Assembly: GCA_020205615.1 (NCBI GenBank)
Contig: CM035173.1
Span: 54,755,800-54,819,799, forward strand
Direction of reading: 5' to 3'
DNA from: Panax quinquefolius
Lineage: Eukaryota > Streptophyta > Magnoliopsida > Apiales > Araliaceae
Length of the DNA stretch: 64,000 nt
Shown here in pieces: positions 37,851 through 49,105 of this stretch. The notes under the pieces are model-generated. The model saw nothing but the letters and a program-made list of their open reading frames with translations, was not told the DNA's origin and ran no database searches. The number at the start of each line of letters is the position of its first letter. Positions within the stretch are counted from its first letter, which is position 1. The position numbers were made by a program, and so were the translations under genes.

Positions 37851-39686
37851 ATTCGATATGGGGTTTTAGAAATGGGCTTTGTACCAGGTTCAAGGTCAAT
37901 AAAGAATTCAACTTCACGTTCTGGGGGTAGACCGGGAAGTTCTTCAGGAAATACGTCAGGAAATTTACTAACAACAGGAATATTATTCAAATCTGACGTG
38001 TCTTTATTCAAATCCATAACATAGGCTAAGAAAGCTTGACATCCGTTTTTTAATAAACGAATATCTTTATGACTTGATATGACAGTGATTGATTTTAGTG
38101 GTTTAGTTGCTTAAATTCGTACAACATGTTGGTTAGGAATATGAAAACTAACAACCTTACGAAAAGAATCAATTTTGGCATGATGAGTAGTTAACCAATC
38201 AATCCCTAAAATCACATAAAAAGCAAGTATCTTTAAAGAGATAAGGTCAACAGGTAATGTGATGGTGCCAACTTGGATCAAACAAGATTTATAAACAGTG
38301 GATGAAATGAAAGTCTCTCCTAACGGAGTCTCCATAGATAAGTCAAAGTCTAATTTCTCCAGAGTTAAGTTTAAACGTCGAGCACAAGAAGGAGAGATAA
38401 ATGAATGGGTAGCACCAGTATCTGGTAAGGTATAAACTTCGCAAGAATTTATGATTAGCTTACCCGTGATCACCTCGTTTGGGTTCCTCGCATTTTGACC
38501 AGTCACGACAAACGCTCTTCCAGGAACCGTTGACTTTGACTTTTCTGGGACAGCCTTTTGAGTTACCATCCCCCCTGGACTTGGTTTCGCTATCGTACAA
38601 TCTCGAGCGATATGTCATTCTTTTCAACAATTATAGCATACCTTGAACTGTTGTGGACAGTTTGGGCCAATATGTCCCTCTTTTCCGCATTTATAGCATA
38701 CGACCGGCGGTCGTTCTCCTCCCTTAGAACCAGTTGCTGCTGGTGCTGACATCTTCACATGGTCATTGTTGAATCTCCTCTTTTTAAAATCTCCTCCCGA
38801 CTCGCTTCTTCTATTCTCGTGGCCATGATTACCACCAGAGTGGTTACCGGTTCTGTCTGTATTTTTCTTTCCCCGTTGGTTATCATTTGCTCCGATGACT
38901 ACTGTCACCGGTATGACCCTGGTTGTGGTCCCTCGGTTGAACGTACTCGTTATCTCACTCTAATAATTGAACCCTATTGACAACATCAGAATATAGAGAA
39001 AACTTATGAGAAATGAGATATTGACGTATGTCGGGTTTCAAACCTCTCAGAAATATCCGCGTCATACGTTCCTTATTCTCCACCAAATGAGGTGTAAACC
39101 TGGATAACTCCGCGAACTTCGCCTCTTATTGGGACACCGTCATGTTGTTTTGCTCCAGTCTAATAAACTCTACTTCCTTCATATGACGAATACTTTCAAG
39201 AAAGTACTTGTCATTGAACAGCTTTTGAAACGTTTCCCAAGACATGTTGAGTGCGGCTAGATGGGTATGCTTCACAAATTTCCACCAGTAATCTGCCTCA
39301 TTACGGAACATAAAAGTGGCGAATGGAACCTTCTGTTCCTCCGTGCATCCCAAGACATCGAATATCTTGGTAATTTGCTTGACCCACGTCTCCGCCTTAA
39401 TCGGATATGGCTTTCCCCAAAATTCTGGTGGTCCCAACTCTTTGAACTGCTTGGCTGCAATAAACCGTGCGTTGCTATCATTTCCACCTGTATTTTGTAC
39501 ACGAGTCTCCCTCGTCTGATTTTGCATGAACTACAAAAATCTTCTAAACATTCCATTATTCATCGTCTGCTTAGTGGTGTTGTTTACAGGAGGAACATTG
39601 CCGGCTTGTTGCACATTCTCTTCATTGGTAAGTAAAGGTGTCTCCACGGTCTCATTTGCTCCACTGTTAACATTCTCAGTTTCCAT
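37851..39686 (-). pseudogene. Element D gag and protease
   Basis: ATG at 39684-39686 begins METENVNSGANETVETPL. Gag core with KQFKELGPPEFWGKPYPIK, TWVKQITKIFDVLGCTEEQ and LFNDKYFLESIRHMKEVEFI (39126-39527). A basic Gly/Asn linker precedes zinc knuckle CYKCGKEGHIGPNC. In the second knuckle (38600-38640) two codons are stops. The protease at about 38111-38569 reads LPDTGATHSFIS, so DTG is kept but the preceding Leu is Pro. One stop lies near 39525. Confidence 0.87.
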
Positions 39687-39861
39687 TCTCAAACACTGCC
39701 ATAAAACAAGGGTTAATTTAAAGAAATTAACATATCACATAATATCCCTATATTCTGACCAACCAATAAATAAGCTTAGGTAGGACACACTAGCGAAGGA
39801 TTTACTCGTCTCTCCCCTCCTAGTTCTATTCCCAGATCTCCGCCAGAGACCATATCCCTAA

Positions 39862-39873
39862 GTTCTGATACCA
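39862..39873 (-). promoter_or_regulatory. Primer binding site of element D
   Basis: The minus strand reads TGGTATCAGAAC, one change from the tRNA-iMet complement TGGTATCAGAGC. Confidence 0.85.
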
Positions 39874-41560
39874 ACAGTGACGCCCCCAAAATAGGTATAC
39901 AACACCCATTCTGAGTCGTCAAATACATGGTACACAAACAACTACAACTTTATTAATACAAATGTCGTGCAAAATACGACAACACATAAACTGTGAGTTT
40001 AAATACAAATATTGTCTTTAGACAATATCCACACTCAAATAAGTCCTCATTACAATTATTGATATATTCTTTTACAAAAATGGTGAGGACTACTAAAACA
40101 ACTTTCTAGAACCATCATTCCATACCCCGACTAGAACTCGCTACATTCTCGCCTGCTGAGAAGAAAAATGGAACAAAAAGGAAAAGGGTGAGCTCAACTA
40201 GCCCAGTAAAGAATATTATGAGTAAGATAATATAGAACAAATTATCATTAGTCCTCAACAGGGAAAAATCTGATAAAATATAATAGACAACAAGTTTCAG
40301 ATCAATATTCGCAGCGGAAATAATAATTCATAGATGAGTTACGTAGAGAATGAAATCTACTATAATCTATGAATTTAAAAGTCCATCATCAATATTTTAT
40401 CCCTGTAACATCAATCAATATTCATCTTAAATTAAATATTCATCTTTGCACTACAGGCCAAAGATATTCATTAGTTGGTCATGTTCATCTCAACACCTGT
40501 TCATCTTTGCACTACGGGCCAAAGATATTCATCAAAAAATCATTAATCTTTGCACTACAGGCCAAAGATATTCAGTAATATCATCATTTAGGACTGAGGA
40601 TAATGAAAATATTTTTAAAGAAACGAATCCAGTGAAATAAAAGAGCAAATTTTAAGGATTCGTACTTCAAGCAATCCAAGTTCAAAAATACTTCATAAAT
40701 AATCATAGTGGAGTAAAATTCAAGAATGAAGACCAAAACATGGATACAATCAAAGCTAGTATCCATAATAGATATTTTGGATAAAAAACAAAAATTTAAT
40801 TTTTCTGTGAATAGTGCCGTATTCGTGAATAGTATCGTATACGTGAATGGTGCCGTATACGTGAATAGTAACCCCAACACTAAAAGACAAGAATTTCATA
40901 AGAAAAATATTACTAATATTCCGGCATAATGATATTGAAAGAAATAATATCATTTAAAAAAATAATATCCCTTACCTCGAAAAGACAAGATTACATTGGA
41001 ATACTAGATATAGTCTTTGAAGGAACTTGCACCGTATATCAACACTCAAAATATTAAAATACTCACAAGAATATGCTCGATAATATATAGAGAAAAAATT
41101 TTAGTTTCTGGTGTGATTTTCAATTCTAACCTAAGCACCCTGTTTATAGAAAAATGCTTAGAACACCAAAGTAGAAAATTTAATAAAATAATAATATTTA
41201 TAAATTAAATTCTTACGCACACCTTACCAGCTGATTTCAACCATTTAACACATGCCCACAAATGAAAAAAAAACATTTTTATTAAAAAAATATTTAAAAC
41301 TTTAAAAATCAATTATTCTGGAACTTCAATACGTCATAATAAATAGCCATTTTATCAGAAAAATTTGAATCTTATGTCCATTCCATAGGAAATTCAAATC
41401 TCTACAACTTTGTAAGTTTAAGTTTTTCCAAATTCCAAGCAGAAGTTGACCGAAATCCACAAACGGACGATTTTACAAGCTATAATCAAATTTCAGTCAA
41501 GAAATGGGCCCAAAAACATGTTTAAATGTTTTTAACATTTATTGTAACAAAAATACTCTT

Positions 41561-41660
41561 CGGGTCCTTAACACTAATATACAACAATTAGAAAGTATTT
41601 ACAAAAATAAAACACACACAAAATAATTACAAAAATAACAAAACACAATATATTACGATT
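41561..41660 (+). repeat. Left terminal inverted repeat of the MULE
   Basis: Contains TTAGAAAGTATTTACAAAAA (41589 onward) and AAAATAATTACAAAAATAA, which pair with the right end. The outermost 20 bases are poorly conserved between ends. Confidence 0.7.
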
Positions 41661-41689
41661 CCTAAATCACGTATCATTAACTCCTACAC

Positions 41690-42031
41690 GTCAGTTATTT
41701 TCCTTTCATATTTGTAACCAACCGCACCTAAATTCAAGCAATTGATAAAATCAATCGGAGAAGAAAAAATCAATCAGAGAAGACAGATCAACGCCAAATC
41801 AATCGGAGAAGACAAGATCTTCAGTCGCGACACAAATCTGATATCGGAGAAGTCAGGCCTCTCTCGTCATGACTAAACTCAGAATCGGAGAAGACGAAGC
41901 TCATTGTCATGACGCATCTCTAAGATCGAAAATAGTATACAAAATCAACAACGCCTTCAAGTTCAGTAACCAAATACTGCAGTGATTGTTGAATACAAGA
42001 TCAACATCAACTTCGATACAAAATATTGAGG
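41690..42031 (+). other. Exon-like segment in the MULE
   Basis: Less AT-rich than its surroundings, with AATCGGAGAAGA-like direct repeats between 41755 and 41895, ending in a good splice donor (GAG then GTATGTG at 42031). No long open frame is present, so it could be an untranslated first exon or a captured host fragment. Confidence 0.35.
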
Positions 42032-42049
42032 TATGTGAGTTTAAAATTT

Positions 42050-43750
42050 ATAATCATATAGTTACCTATGGTTATTACGAATTATTATATTGGTTATCTT
42101 TCTTAAGTTTTTTTCACTTAAAATGGTCACACAGTAAGAATAATGAATGTTTTGATTGCAAAATGTATTTGAAAAAATGTTGTATATTATGGTTACTAAG
42201 GTTATAAAATTTGATTCTTGTCTAATGTCATCTTTGTCTCGATTCTTCTCAGACGTATTAATTCTTGTGTAACATTAAACTGTCTATTGCTATTTTAGTT
42301 ACTGTCTAATGTTGTCTTGGTTACTTACAATATTACTAATTAATGTTGAATTTGTTACTGACTAATGCTGACTTGGTTACTATGTAACATTATTTTGGTT
42401 ACTGACTAATGCTGACTTGCTTACTGTGTAAAACTATAATGGTTACTGACTAATGCTGACTTGGTTACTGTGTAAAATTATAGTGCTGACTTGGTTACTG
42501 TGTAAAATTATTTAGTGACTATTGTTGACTTGGTTACTGACTAATGCAAACTTAATTACTGCAGAGATTAATTGGTTACTGTAATATTAGTTGCTGAAGC
42601 ATATTAATGTACACTTCTACTTATATTTTTTATATTAATGGTTACTTGTTATCTACATTGGTTACATTCTTACAAAAGCTTATTTTTAGTTGGTAACAAA
42701 CAAATTATACTGGTTGTTTTTTACTATAAAAATGCAATACATAATGTATTTATCTTATGGTTACTAAATAAATATGTGGTGGTTACAATCTAAAATGGAT
42801 TTGGTTACTGTATAATGTTGTCATGATTAATTTATAATGTTGAATGCAAAATACATTTTAAAATATGTTTTATACTCTAGTTACTAAAGACATATAAATT
42901 GGTTACTGTTTATTATTGATTTGGTTGTTGTATAATGTTTATATGCTTGCTTTATAATTTTAAAGTTTATTCTACTGATGTTTTTTATATTAATGATTAC
43001 TTATTAAATACATTGGTTACCTTCCTACAACTATTGGTTACTGTCTAATCTGGATTTGGTTAGTATATAATGCTGACTTGGTTACTGTGTAAAATTGCAA
43101 TGGTTACTGCATAATATTACCCCCAGTTCATGTTCTCGTTACTAACATTATGTAGTTTGGTTACTGTCTGACATTGAATTGGTTACTTTACAGACCATAC
43201 GCTAACAGTAACCAAAAACATACTAAAAGGTTGCTTCATCTGATATATTGGTCGGTGGAATATCGCTTATAATTTGAAATTTGATTGACAATGTTGTTGT
43301 GTATTATACAGTTGTATGATTGACAATGCAAAATGCATTTGAAAATATGTTTTATATTCTGGTTACTAAATACATATAAATTGGTTACTGTATACTATTT
43401 AATTTTTTACTGTATAATATTTATTTGGTTGCTGAATAATATTAATGTACACTTGTACTGATGTTTTTTATAGTTATGGAAAGATTTGATCAAGTGACAA
43501 TTTGGTAATTTCTATCAAGTTTGGAGTGTCGGATTTTGGCATTTTCGAGCCTAATTTCATTAGAAAAGGGTCAATGATCAAAAATCACCATCATAGTTGG
43601 TGAACTGCATGGTTTTTTGGTCAAATTCCATCATTTAGGCTTTCAAATTTGCATGTAAAAATTTGGTTTATTTTCTGGTTACTAAGATTATGTAGTTTGG
43701 TTACTGTTTAATATTGATTTGGTTACTTTACAATGTTTATTCAGTTGTCA
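42050..43750 (+). repeat. GGTTACT-rich region, plus orientation
   Basis: Exact GGTTACT occurs eight times in 42301-42600 alone, often as CTTGGTTACTGTGTAAAA or TGGTTACTGACTAATGCTG, and continues at lower density to about 43750. The motif points rightward. Confidence 0.8.
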
Positions 43751-43959
43751 GACAATGGAGACTGACAGTAACCAATACAACAAATTTAATTGTTTACAAG
43801 AATATATAATTGTTTACTGTTAGTAACCATTAACCACATGGTTGGTAACATTTTTGATGGTGTACAATAACCAAAATTGATGTTGATTAATATTTTGATT
43901 TTTTATTCCATCATGAGTTGTTATATTAAACTAAACATATACATTGAACAATTGGTAAC

Positions 43960-44720
43960 TGTTCTGAAACATTTTTATGTAAATTTTGTTACCCATCTAA
44001 AATAAAATGGTTACCTCTATATTCATATTTAGTTACCAACTGGCATGGACCATTTCTAAATAAATTTTATAACTACGCAATTTAAAAGTATCCATCAGCT
44101 AGATAAATAGGAACCCTCACTTGTACATTAAGCACTTGATAACTGTTCTAATATAAGTTTTTAAGTATTTGGTTACTAACAAAAACTAAAATGGTTACCC
44201 TTATATGCAGGTTTGGATACCAACTGCAACTCTCAAACTATTTTTATTTTAATATGAGATCTATAAATGAATATCATATATATAACTGGGAACTCTTAAT
44301 TGAAGTTTATTATTCCATCATGATGACAGGGTATAAATAAAATATATACATTTAACACTTTATAACAGTCCTGATACAAACTTATAATTATCTGGTTACT
44401 AACAAAAATAAAAATGGTTATTATATAAATAAATGTTTGGATACCAACCTAACATTTCAACTGAAATAGCTGATGGATACTGTTCTGAACCAATTTTATG
44501 TAAATTTGGTTACTCACAAAAAATAAAATGGTTACCTCTATATGCAGATTTAAATACCAATTGTACAATTTCTAAATAATTTTTATGAGTATATATGTAA
44601 TTTATAAGTATACATCAACTAGATAAATAGGACACTCTCACATGTACATTTAACACTTAATGTTTGTCCTGATACAAGCTTGTAACTATCTGGTTACTAA
44701 TAACAGTAACCATAATGTAA
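43960..44720 (+). repeat. Degenerate tandem units in the MULE centre
   Basis: Several units share GGTTACTAACAAAAA, AAAATGGTTACC, TATATGCAG and GGATACCAACTG (43988, 44172, 44390, 44508), and CTAGATAAATAGG (44098, 44619). Unit lengths vary from about 120 to 220 bases. Confidence 0.65.
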
Positions 44721-44739
44721 CATAATAAAACAGTAACCA

Positions 44740-46110
44740 CATAATTAAGTGATAGTAACTAGAACAGGTTTTAATGGTAACCAAAGCATAAACATAATGT
44801 AATGAAACTCAGTTTAAGCAATCCATGTATACTAAACAATTACATATTAACCAGAATAAAAAATAAAAATAACCAAAATCCCACATTAAGGACACAATAA
44901 TAGTAGCCAAACCAAAAGGTAACAGTAACCAAAACATAATAAAGAAGTAACCAAATAGTTATATGAAAGTAACAAGAACATGTAGGATGTATTTGTGGAA
45001 ATGGAAGTAGAAATAGAAGAGCATAAACCTTGTAGAAGATATTTGAATGAATTTACAAAAATAATACATCAATGTATACTAAGCAAATACATGGTTTGTT
45101 ATGACTTGGGTTTATTATTTACAAAAATATTACATCCACAAACTAATGATGCCTTAAACTTCTCCAACTGACTTGGGTTCAATTTCTTGGTAATAATTTC
45201 GGGGACTTCCATGTCACCAATATATAACTTTTTCAATGAATTTTCTATTGCATTTCTCATAGTGAAGATCCCATAACTGCAAATAAACAAAATCAGATTT
45301 ACACAGTCATTAGTAACCAGATATAAACAATATCTATATCATAATCAGTTACATAGTGACCAACAAATAAGAGCATACTAACCAAAACATAATATAACAA
45401 TTACACAATGAGCAAAACAGACTATAACAAATAACCACATCCCAAATTGATCAAGACAATAATAGTTATCATATCATAATATAACATTAACCATACCATA
45501 ATAAAGCAGTAACCAAAAAGTTATATTATATAATGTAATGATAACCAAAATATAAACAACATGTAGTACAAACCATTTTATGTAGTAATCAAAACATGTA
45601 TACCAAAAAATATACTAAAGAAGTGACCAAATAGTTATATGCTAGTAACCAAACCATGTTTTAATGGTAACCAACACATAAACAACATGTAGACCAAACC
45701 CAGTTTAGTTAACCAATGTATACTAAGCAAATACATTGTAACCAAAACAACATATAAAAGTAACCAAAATCCCAATTGAGGGAAAAAGAATAGTATTCAA
45801 ATTATAAGCAAACAGTAACAAAAAAATATACTAATGAAGTAACCAAATAGTTATATATTAGTAACCAAAACATATATTAATGGTAATCAATACATAAACA
45901 ACATGTACGCCAAAACCAGTTTAGTCAACCATGTATACTAAGCAAATACATGGTAACCATAACAACATAAAAAAGTAACCAAAATACCAAATCAAGGTAA
46001 AAAAAATGGTATCTGAATCACAAGTTAACAGTAACCAAAACATAATTCAGAAGAGGCTTATCGCCAAAAATGGTAATCAAAATATAACAGTAACCAGAAC
46101 ATAATGCAAA
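44740..46110 (-). repeat. GGTTACT-rich region, minus orientation
   Basis: The same motif now appears as AGTAACC on the plus strand. Longer units of about 218 bases repeat: GAAGTGACCAAATAGTTATA at 45618 and GAAGTAACCAAATAGTTATA at 45834, with partial copies near 44945 and 45505. Confidence 0.75.
45099..45276 (-). other. Possible last exon inside the MULE
   Basis: On the minus strand, TTTTGTTTATTTGCAG (a good splice acceptor) is followed by an open frame YGIFTMRNAIENSLKKLYIG that continues through EVPEIITKKLNPSQLEKFKA to a stop at 45099-45101. I do not recognise it. The acceptor and the open frame fit a captured or resident gene exon; chance is possible at this length. Confidence 0.35.
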
Positions 46111-46134
46111 AGAGGCTTAAACTAGTTTAATTCT

Positions 46135-46301
46135 TGATTGAAATTTAAATAAGGTTTATTTCTTCCCATGACATTTGTCGCCATGAACTCTTTCCGAGCA
46201 ACATCAAGAGGCTTGTTTGAAGAAAAATTTCTATTATCTCAATAATAGAACAACATGTATGCTTTCTAATCCAAAACCTTATTCTCACTAACTTGAACAA
46301 C
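46135..46301 (-). other. Possible exon inside the MULE, upstream of 45276
   Basis: On the minus strand, TTGTTGATTCACAG precedes a less repetitive segment that encodes NKPLDVARKEFMATNVMGRN near its 3' half, with two in-frame stops in its 5' half. It contains no GGTTACT. It may be a decayed exon of the same gene as 45099-45276. Confidence 0.25.
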
Positions 46302-46679
46302 CTGTGAATCAACAAATGCAGCAAAAATAAATTAAAAAAAAATCAAAAAATTAAAGGACTTTTAGACTATGCAAACTGGTTATGAATCCGGCAGCGAATC
46401 GAAGAGGATGACGTGAATTATATATGTAAAAAGAGAGAGAAACATAAATAAGGGTGATAATCCTAACTTGCCTGGTGCATATGTAATGAATCCATGTAAC
46501 ATGCAGTGTGAGGATCAGGTTTATTGCCTTCATCCATGGACAAAAGGAAGAAGTGGAGAAGATGAAACCATTAACGAGAATAGAGTTTTCAGAGATGAAA
46601 GAGGAAAGTAAGAGAGAGGGGAAAGAAAAGTGTGCCACGATTAACGGGAAGGGATAAAGAAGATAATCATGGGCCACAA

Positions 46680-46775
46680 TTAAAGGATATGTAAATGTAT
46701 TAATTTTGTAATTATTTTATCTATGCACCATTATTGTAATTATTTCTAAAAATGTACTAACATATGTATTCTTCC
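46680..46775 (-). repeat. Right terminal inverted repeat of the MULE
   Basis: On the minus strand it reads TTAGAAATAATTACAATAAT and then AAAATAATTACAAAATTAA, at the same spacing as in the left end. Confidence 0.7.
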
Positions 46776-47694
46776 ATACTCTTCCTCCTCATATATTCAT
46801 ATATCCCAGATTCATTGTAAAAATATCACCATTATTATATTATTAAAATATAATAATATATTTAAATGAATTATTTTATCGGAAAAGATAAAATAACAAT
46901 TTTCAACAATTGTCACTTTAAAATTTTCTCCATCTATATCCACATAAAATAAATATTTTCCTTATCATATAAATCAATAATTAATTATTCACAAATAATA
47001 TTACGAAATCACAATCTCGATAACCAAGCCGCTTTAGGAAAGAGGGGCTTTCAATAAAGATTTCTCCTTCATGGCGCACAATTAGGTGACCAAACCCTCC
47101 TTGAATGTAACTTTCTAGACATTGCCAATAGTCTTTATCTAATAATATTATTCAAATAATATGAATTATTGATTTGATAAAGGAAAACACTATCAGATGA
47201 TAATTATTGAAACAAAATAATATAAAATATCAACGTAGCAATTATTGAATCAATAAAATAAAATACTAAACGAGAATTCTTTGTAACAATTATTGAGTAG
47301 TGCCTTTTACGTAAGAATCAATAATTGGTGCAAAAGCAATGTCTAATGTGTTTTAACCATCGGGTATTCCAACAAAGATTAATTGGTAATAACTACGCTT
47401 ATTATTTATAAACAACTTATACTTGTCATTTTCTTCATCCAATCGCTTTACATTATGGGGCCCACACAAGGTCAAAATTTGTTGTATGAATATTCCCAGA
47501 CGAAGAATAATATTCCACGACCAAACGAATATTCCCCGATAAAAATGAATATTTTATAACCACTTTCTTATTTGAAATATTTTCACATTTTACCCATAAC
47601 TAACCACATTAATCAAATCAACCCTTACTATTTCAAAATAATAAATAGAGGAAATTCAATTTTATTTAATAATAAGTTGGGGTCTTACAATGAA

Positions 47695-47730
47695 TACCTA
47701 TTTTGGGGGCGTCATAGTTGGTATCAAAGG
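47695..47730 (+). other. Element E 5' LTR end and primer site
   Basis: The E LTR resumes after the D target duplication and ends GTCATA at 47716. TGGTATCAAAGG at 47719-47730 is the tRNA-iMet primer site with two changes. Confidence 0.85.
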
Positions 47731-47903
47731 TTAGGGATATGATCCCTGACTGAGATGTGAGACAAGAACTAGGAGGGGAGAGATGGGGAATTCCTTCGCT
47801 AGTATGACCTACCTAAGTTTATTTGGTATTTAATTGGTCGATCAGAGTATATGGATAATATGTGACATGTCAATTAACCCTTGTTATGTGACAGTATTTG
47901 AGA

Positions 47904-48290
47904 ATGGCATCTGAAAATATTGAGATAAGCAATGAAGCACATGAGAGCGTTGATTAAGCTCAAGCAAAAGGTAACGACCAACAACACGATAATAATCATA
48001 CCGGTGGCAACGGCCATCAGAACAATGATAATCATCATGGGGGAAATTATCATGCCAATAATGGTAACCACTTCGGTGGTAATCATGGCCAAGATAATAG
48101 AAGTGGAAATTTCAAGAAGAGAAGGTCATTTAGCTCAATTTTGCCATACACCAAAGTCAAGTCCAGCTGAGACGGTGGCACCAAAGGCGGATACGGACAA
48201 AACAAAGTCGGTGGTATCAGGAAGAGCATTTTTTGTGAATTCTCAAAAAGCGAGTAACCCGAACGAAGTTAGTATGAGTTAGTTAATTAT
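47904..48290 (+). pseudogene. Element E gag remnant
   Basis: ATG at 47904 begins MASENIEISNEAHESVD and then stops. The whole capsid core is missing. In another frame the basic linker runs directly into half of the second zinc knuckle (EGHLAQFCHTPKSSPAETVA) and on to SVVSGRAFFVNSQKASNPNE, matching gag-protease of C at 16590-16735. The shift in frame and the deletion make it non-functional. Confidence 0.8.
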
Positions 48291-49056
48291 AAATTCTTGC
48301 GAAGTCTATACCTTATTAGATACCGATTCTACCCATTATTTTATATCTCTTGCTTGCGCTCAATGTTTAAATTTGACTTCGGAGAAGTTAGACTTTGACT
48401 TATCGGTTGAAGCTCCGTTAGGAGAAACCTTCATTACATGTGTTATCCAAGTCTTGGGTGAGAGTCACAGTTTTGAATGATATTTCTATAGTTAATAAAT
48501 TTCCTGACGTATTCTTGAAGACTTCTTAGCCTACTTAGAGCATGAAATCGAATTTTGTATTGACCCCAGTACAAAACCCATTTCGTATAACTTACAAATG
48601 ATGAAGATAGAGTTAAAAACTCTAGGGACCCACGTGAAAATAACGAATATACGAGTAGAATCGACTTTATTCGATAAAGTTAAAGCCGCTCAAATTACAC
48701 ACCTGGAGTTGATGAATGTGAAGAAGAAGGTTCAAGAAGGCATTATCTCAACCATCGATTTTATTGGCCCATTTGAAATCCTTGATCGAGTAGGAACTGT
48801 GGCCTATAGACTCATTTTACCGCCAAATATATTGCGTGTTCATAACATTTATCACGTACCGATGTTATGTAAATATGTGGACAACCCGAACCATATTATT
48901 GATTTAGAACTGAACGAGATAGCGGAAGATTTAACGTATAAGGAAATACGTGTTAAAATCTTGAATAAGAAGGATCATATTCAACACTCAAAGGTTATAC
49001 CTCAAGAGTTAGAATCAGAAATGAAGTCAAGGTATCCTCATCTTGCTCAAAGATAA
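48291..49056 (+). pseudogene. Element E pol remnant: protease piece joined to integrase tail
   Basis: The protease motif is altered to LLDTDSTHYFIS (48310-48350). After about 200 bases it jumps to the RNase H-integrase linker (MMKIELKTLGTHVKITNIRV, 48598), then directly at about 48760 to the integrase C-terminal part (FIGPFEILDRVGTVAYRLIL, VHNIYHVPMLCKYVDNPNHI). Reverse transcriptase, RNase H, and the integrase finger and catalytic core are gone. The frame 48598-49056 is open for 152 codons and ends in YPHLAQR. Confidence 0.82.
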
Positions 49057-49092
49057 TGGGTACGTACGTAAATTTTGAGGGCAAAATTTCAT

Positions 49093-49104
49093 AAGGAGGG
49101 GAGA
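49093..49104 (+). other. Polypurine tract of element E
   Basis: AAGGAGGGGAGA just before the TGTGAGACCCC start of the 3' LTR. Confidence 0.88.
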
Positions 49105-49105
49105 T

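Larger units (their letters stand above)
41561..46775. mobile_element. Mutator-like (MULE) DNA transposon, 5.2 kb
   Basis: The insertion is exact: the D 3' LTR (near 34140) shows the empty site AATACTCTTCCTCC, while here ATACTCTT is duplicated at 41553-41560 and 46776-46783. An 8-bp duplication, or 9 with one mismatch, fits MULEs (hAT also gives 8). The two ends carry imperfect inverted repeats of about 80-100 bases (matching blocks TTAGAAA, ATTACAA and AAAATAATTACAAAA at equal spacing), which favours MULE over hAT. I see no transposase. The inside is dominated by GGTTACT motifs. Confidence 0.78.
32451..47689 (-). mobile_element. Element D: Ty3/gypsy chromovirus inserted in E 5' LTR
   Basis: Minus-strand element with both LTRs, polypurine tract, pol, gag and primer site. 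Perfect 5-bp target duplications ATGAA flank it (32446-32450 and 47690-47694), and the E LTR continues across. A MULE lies in its 5' LTR. Without the MULE it is about 10.0 kb. LTRs are 2582 bp and about 2591 bp. Its pol has fewer stops than B or C and keeps the Trp, Gln and Arg codons that are stops in them. Confidence 0.95.
39876..47689 (-). repeat. Element D 5' LTR, interrupted by a MULE
   Basis: Plus strand from AGTGACGCCCCC (first T mutated) to GGGGTCTTACA. Excluding the MULE and its duplication it is about 2.59 kb. Three to four GTGAATAGT/CGTATACG units lie at 40805-40870. Inverted-repeat units with the TAGTG loop lie at about 40440-40570. The TATA box position (near 41140) is mutated to CTGTTTATAG. 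Confidence 0.92.

Noticed and set aside
41986..42207. 73-codon plus-strand frame at the start of the GGTTACT region
   Set aside because: It crosses the probable splice donor at 42031 and enters repeat sequence; no domain.
42301..44720. Spaced GGTTACT motifs as a possible CRISPR array or telomere-like repeat
   Set aside because: Spacing is irregular, the unit is only 7 bases and degenerate, and it does not match plant telomere repeats; the setting is a plant transposon.
46351..46677. 108-codon minus-strand frame near the right MULE end
   Set aside because: Hydrophobic composition from pyrimidine-rich sequence, no domain, partly overlapping the terminal inverted repeat region.
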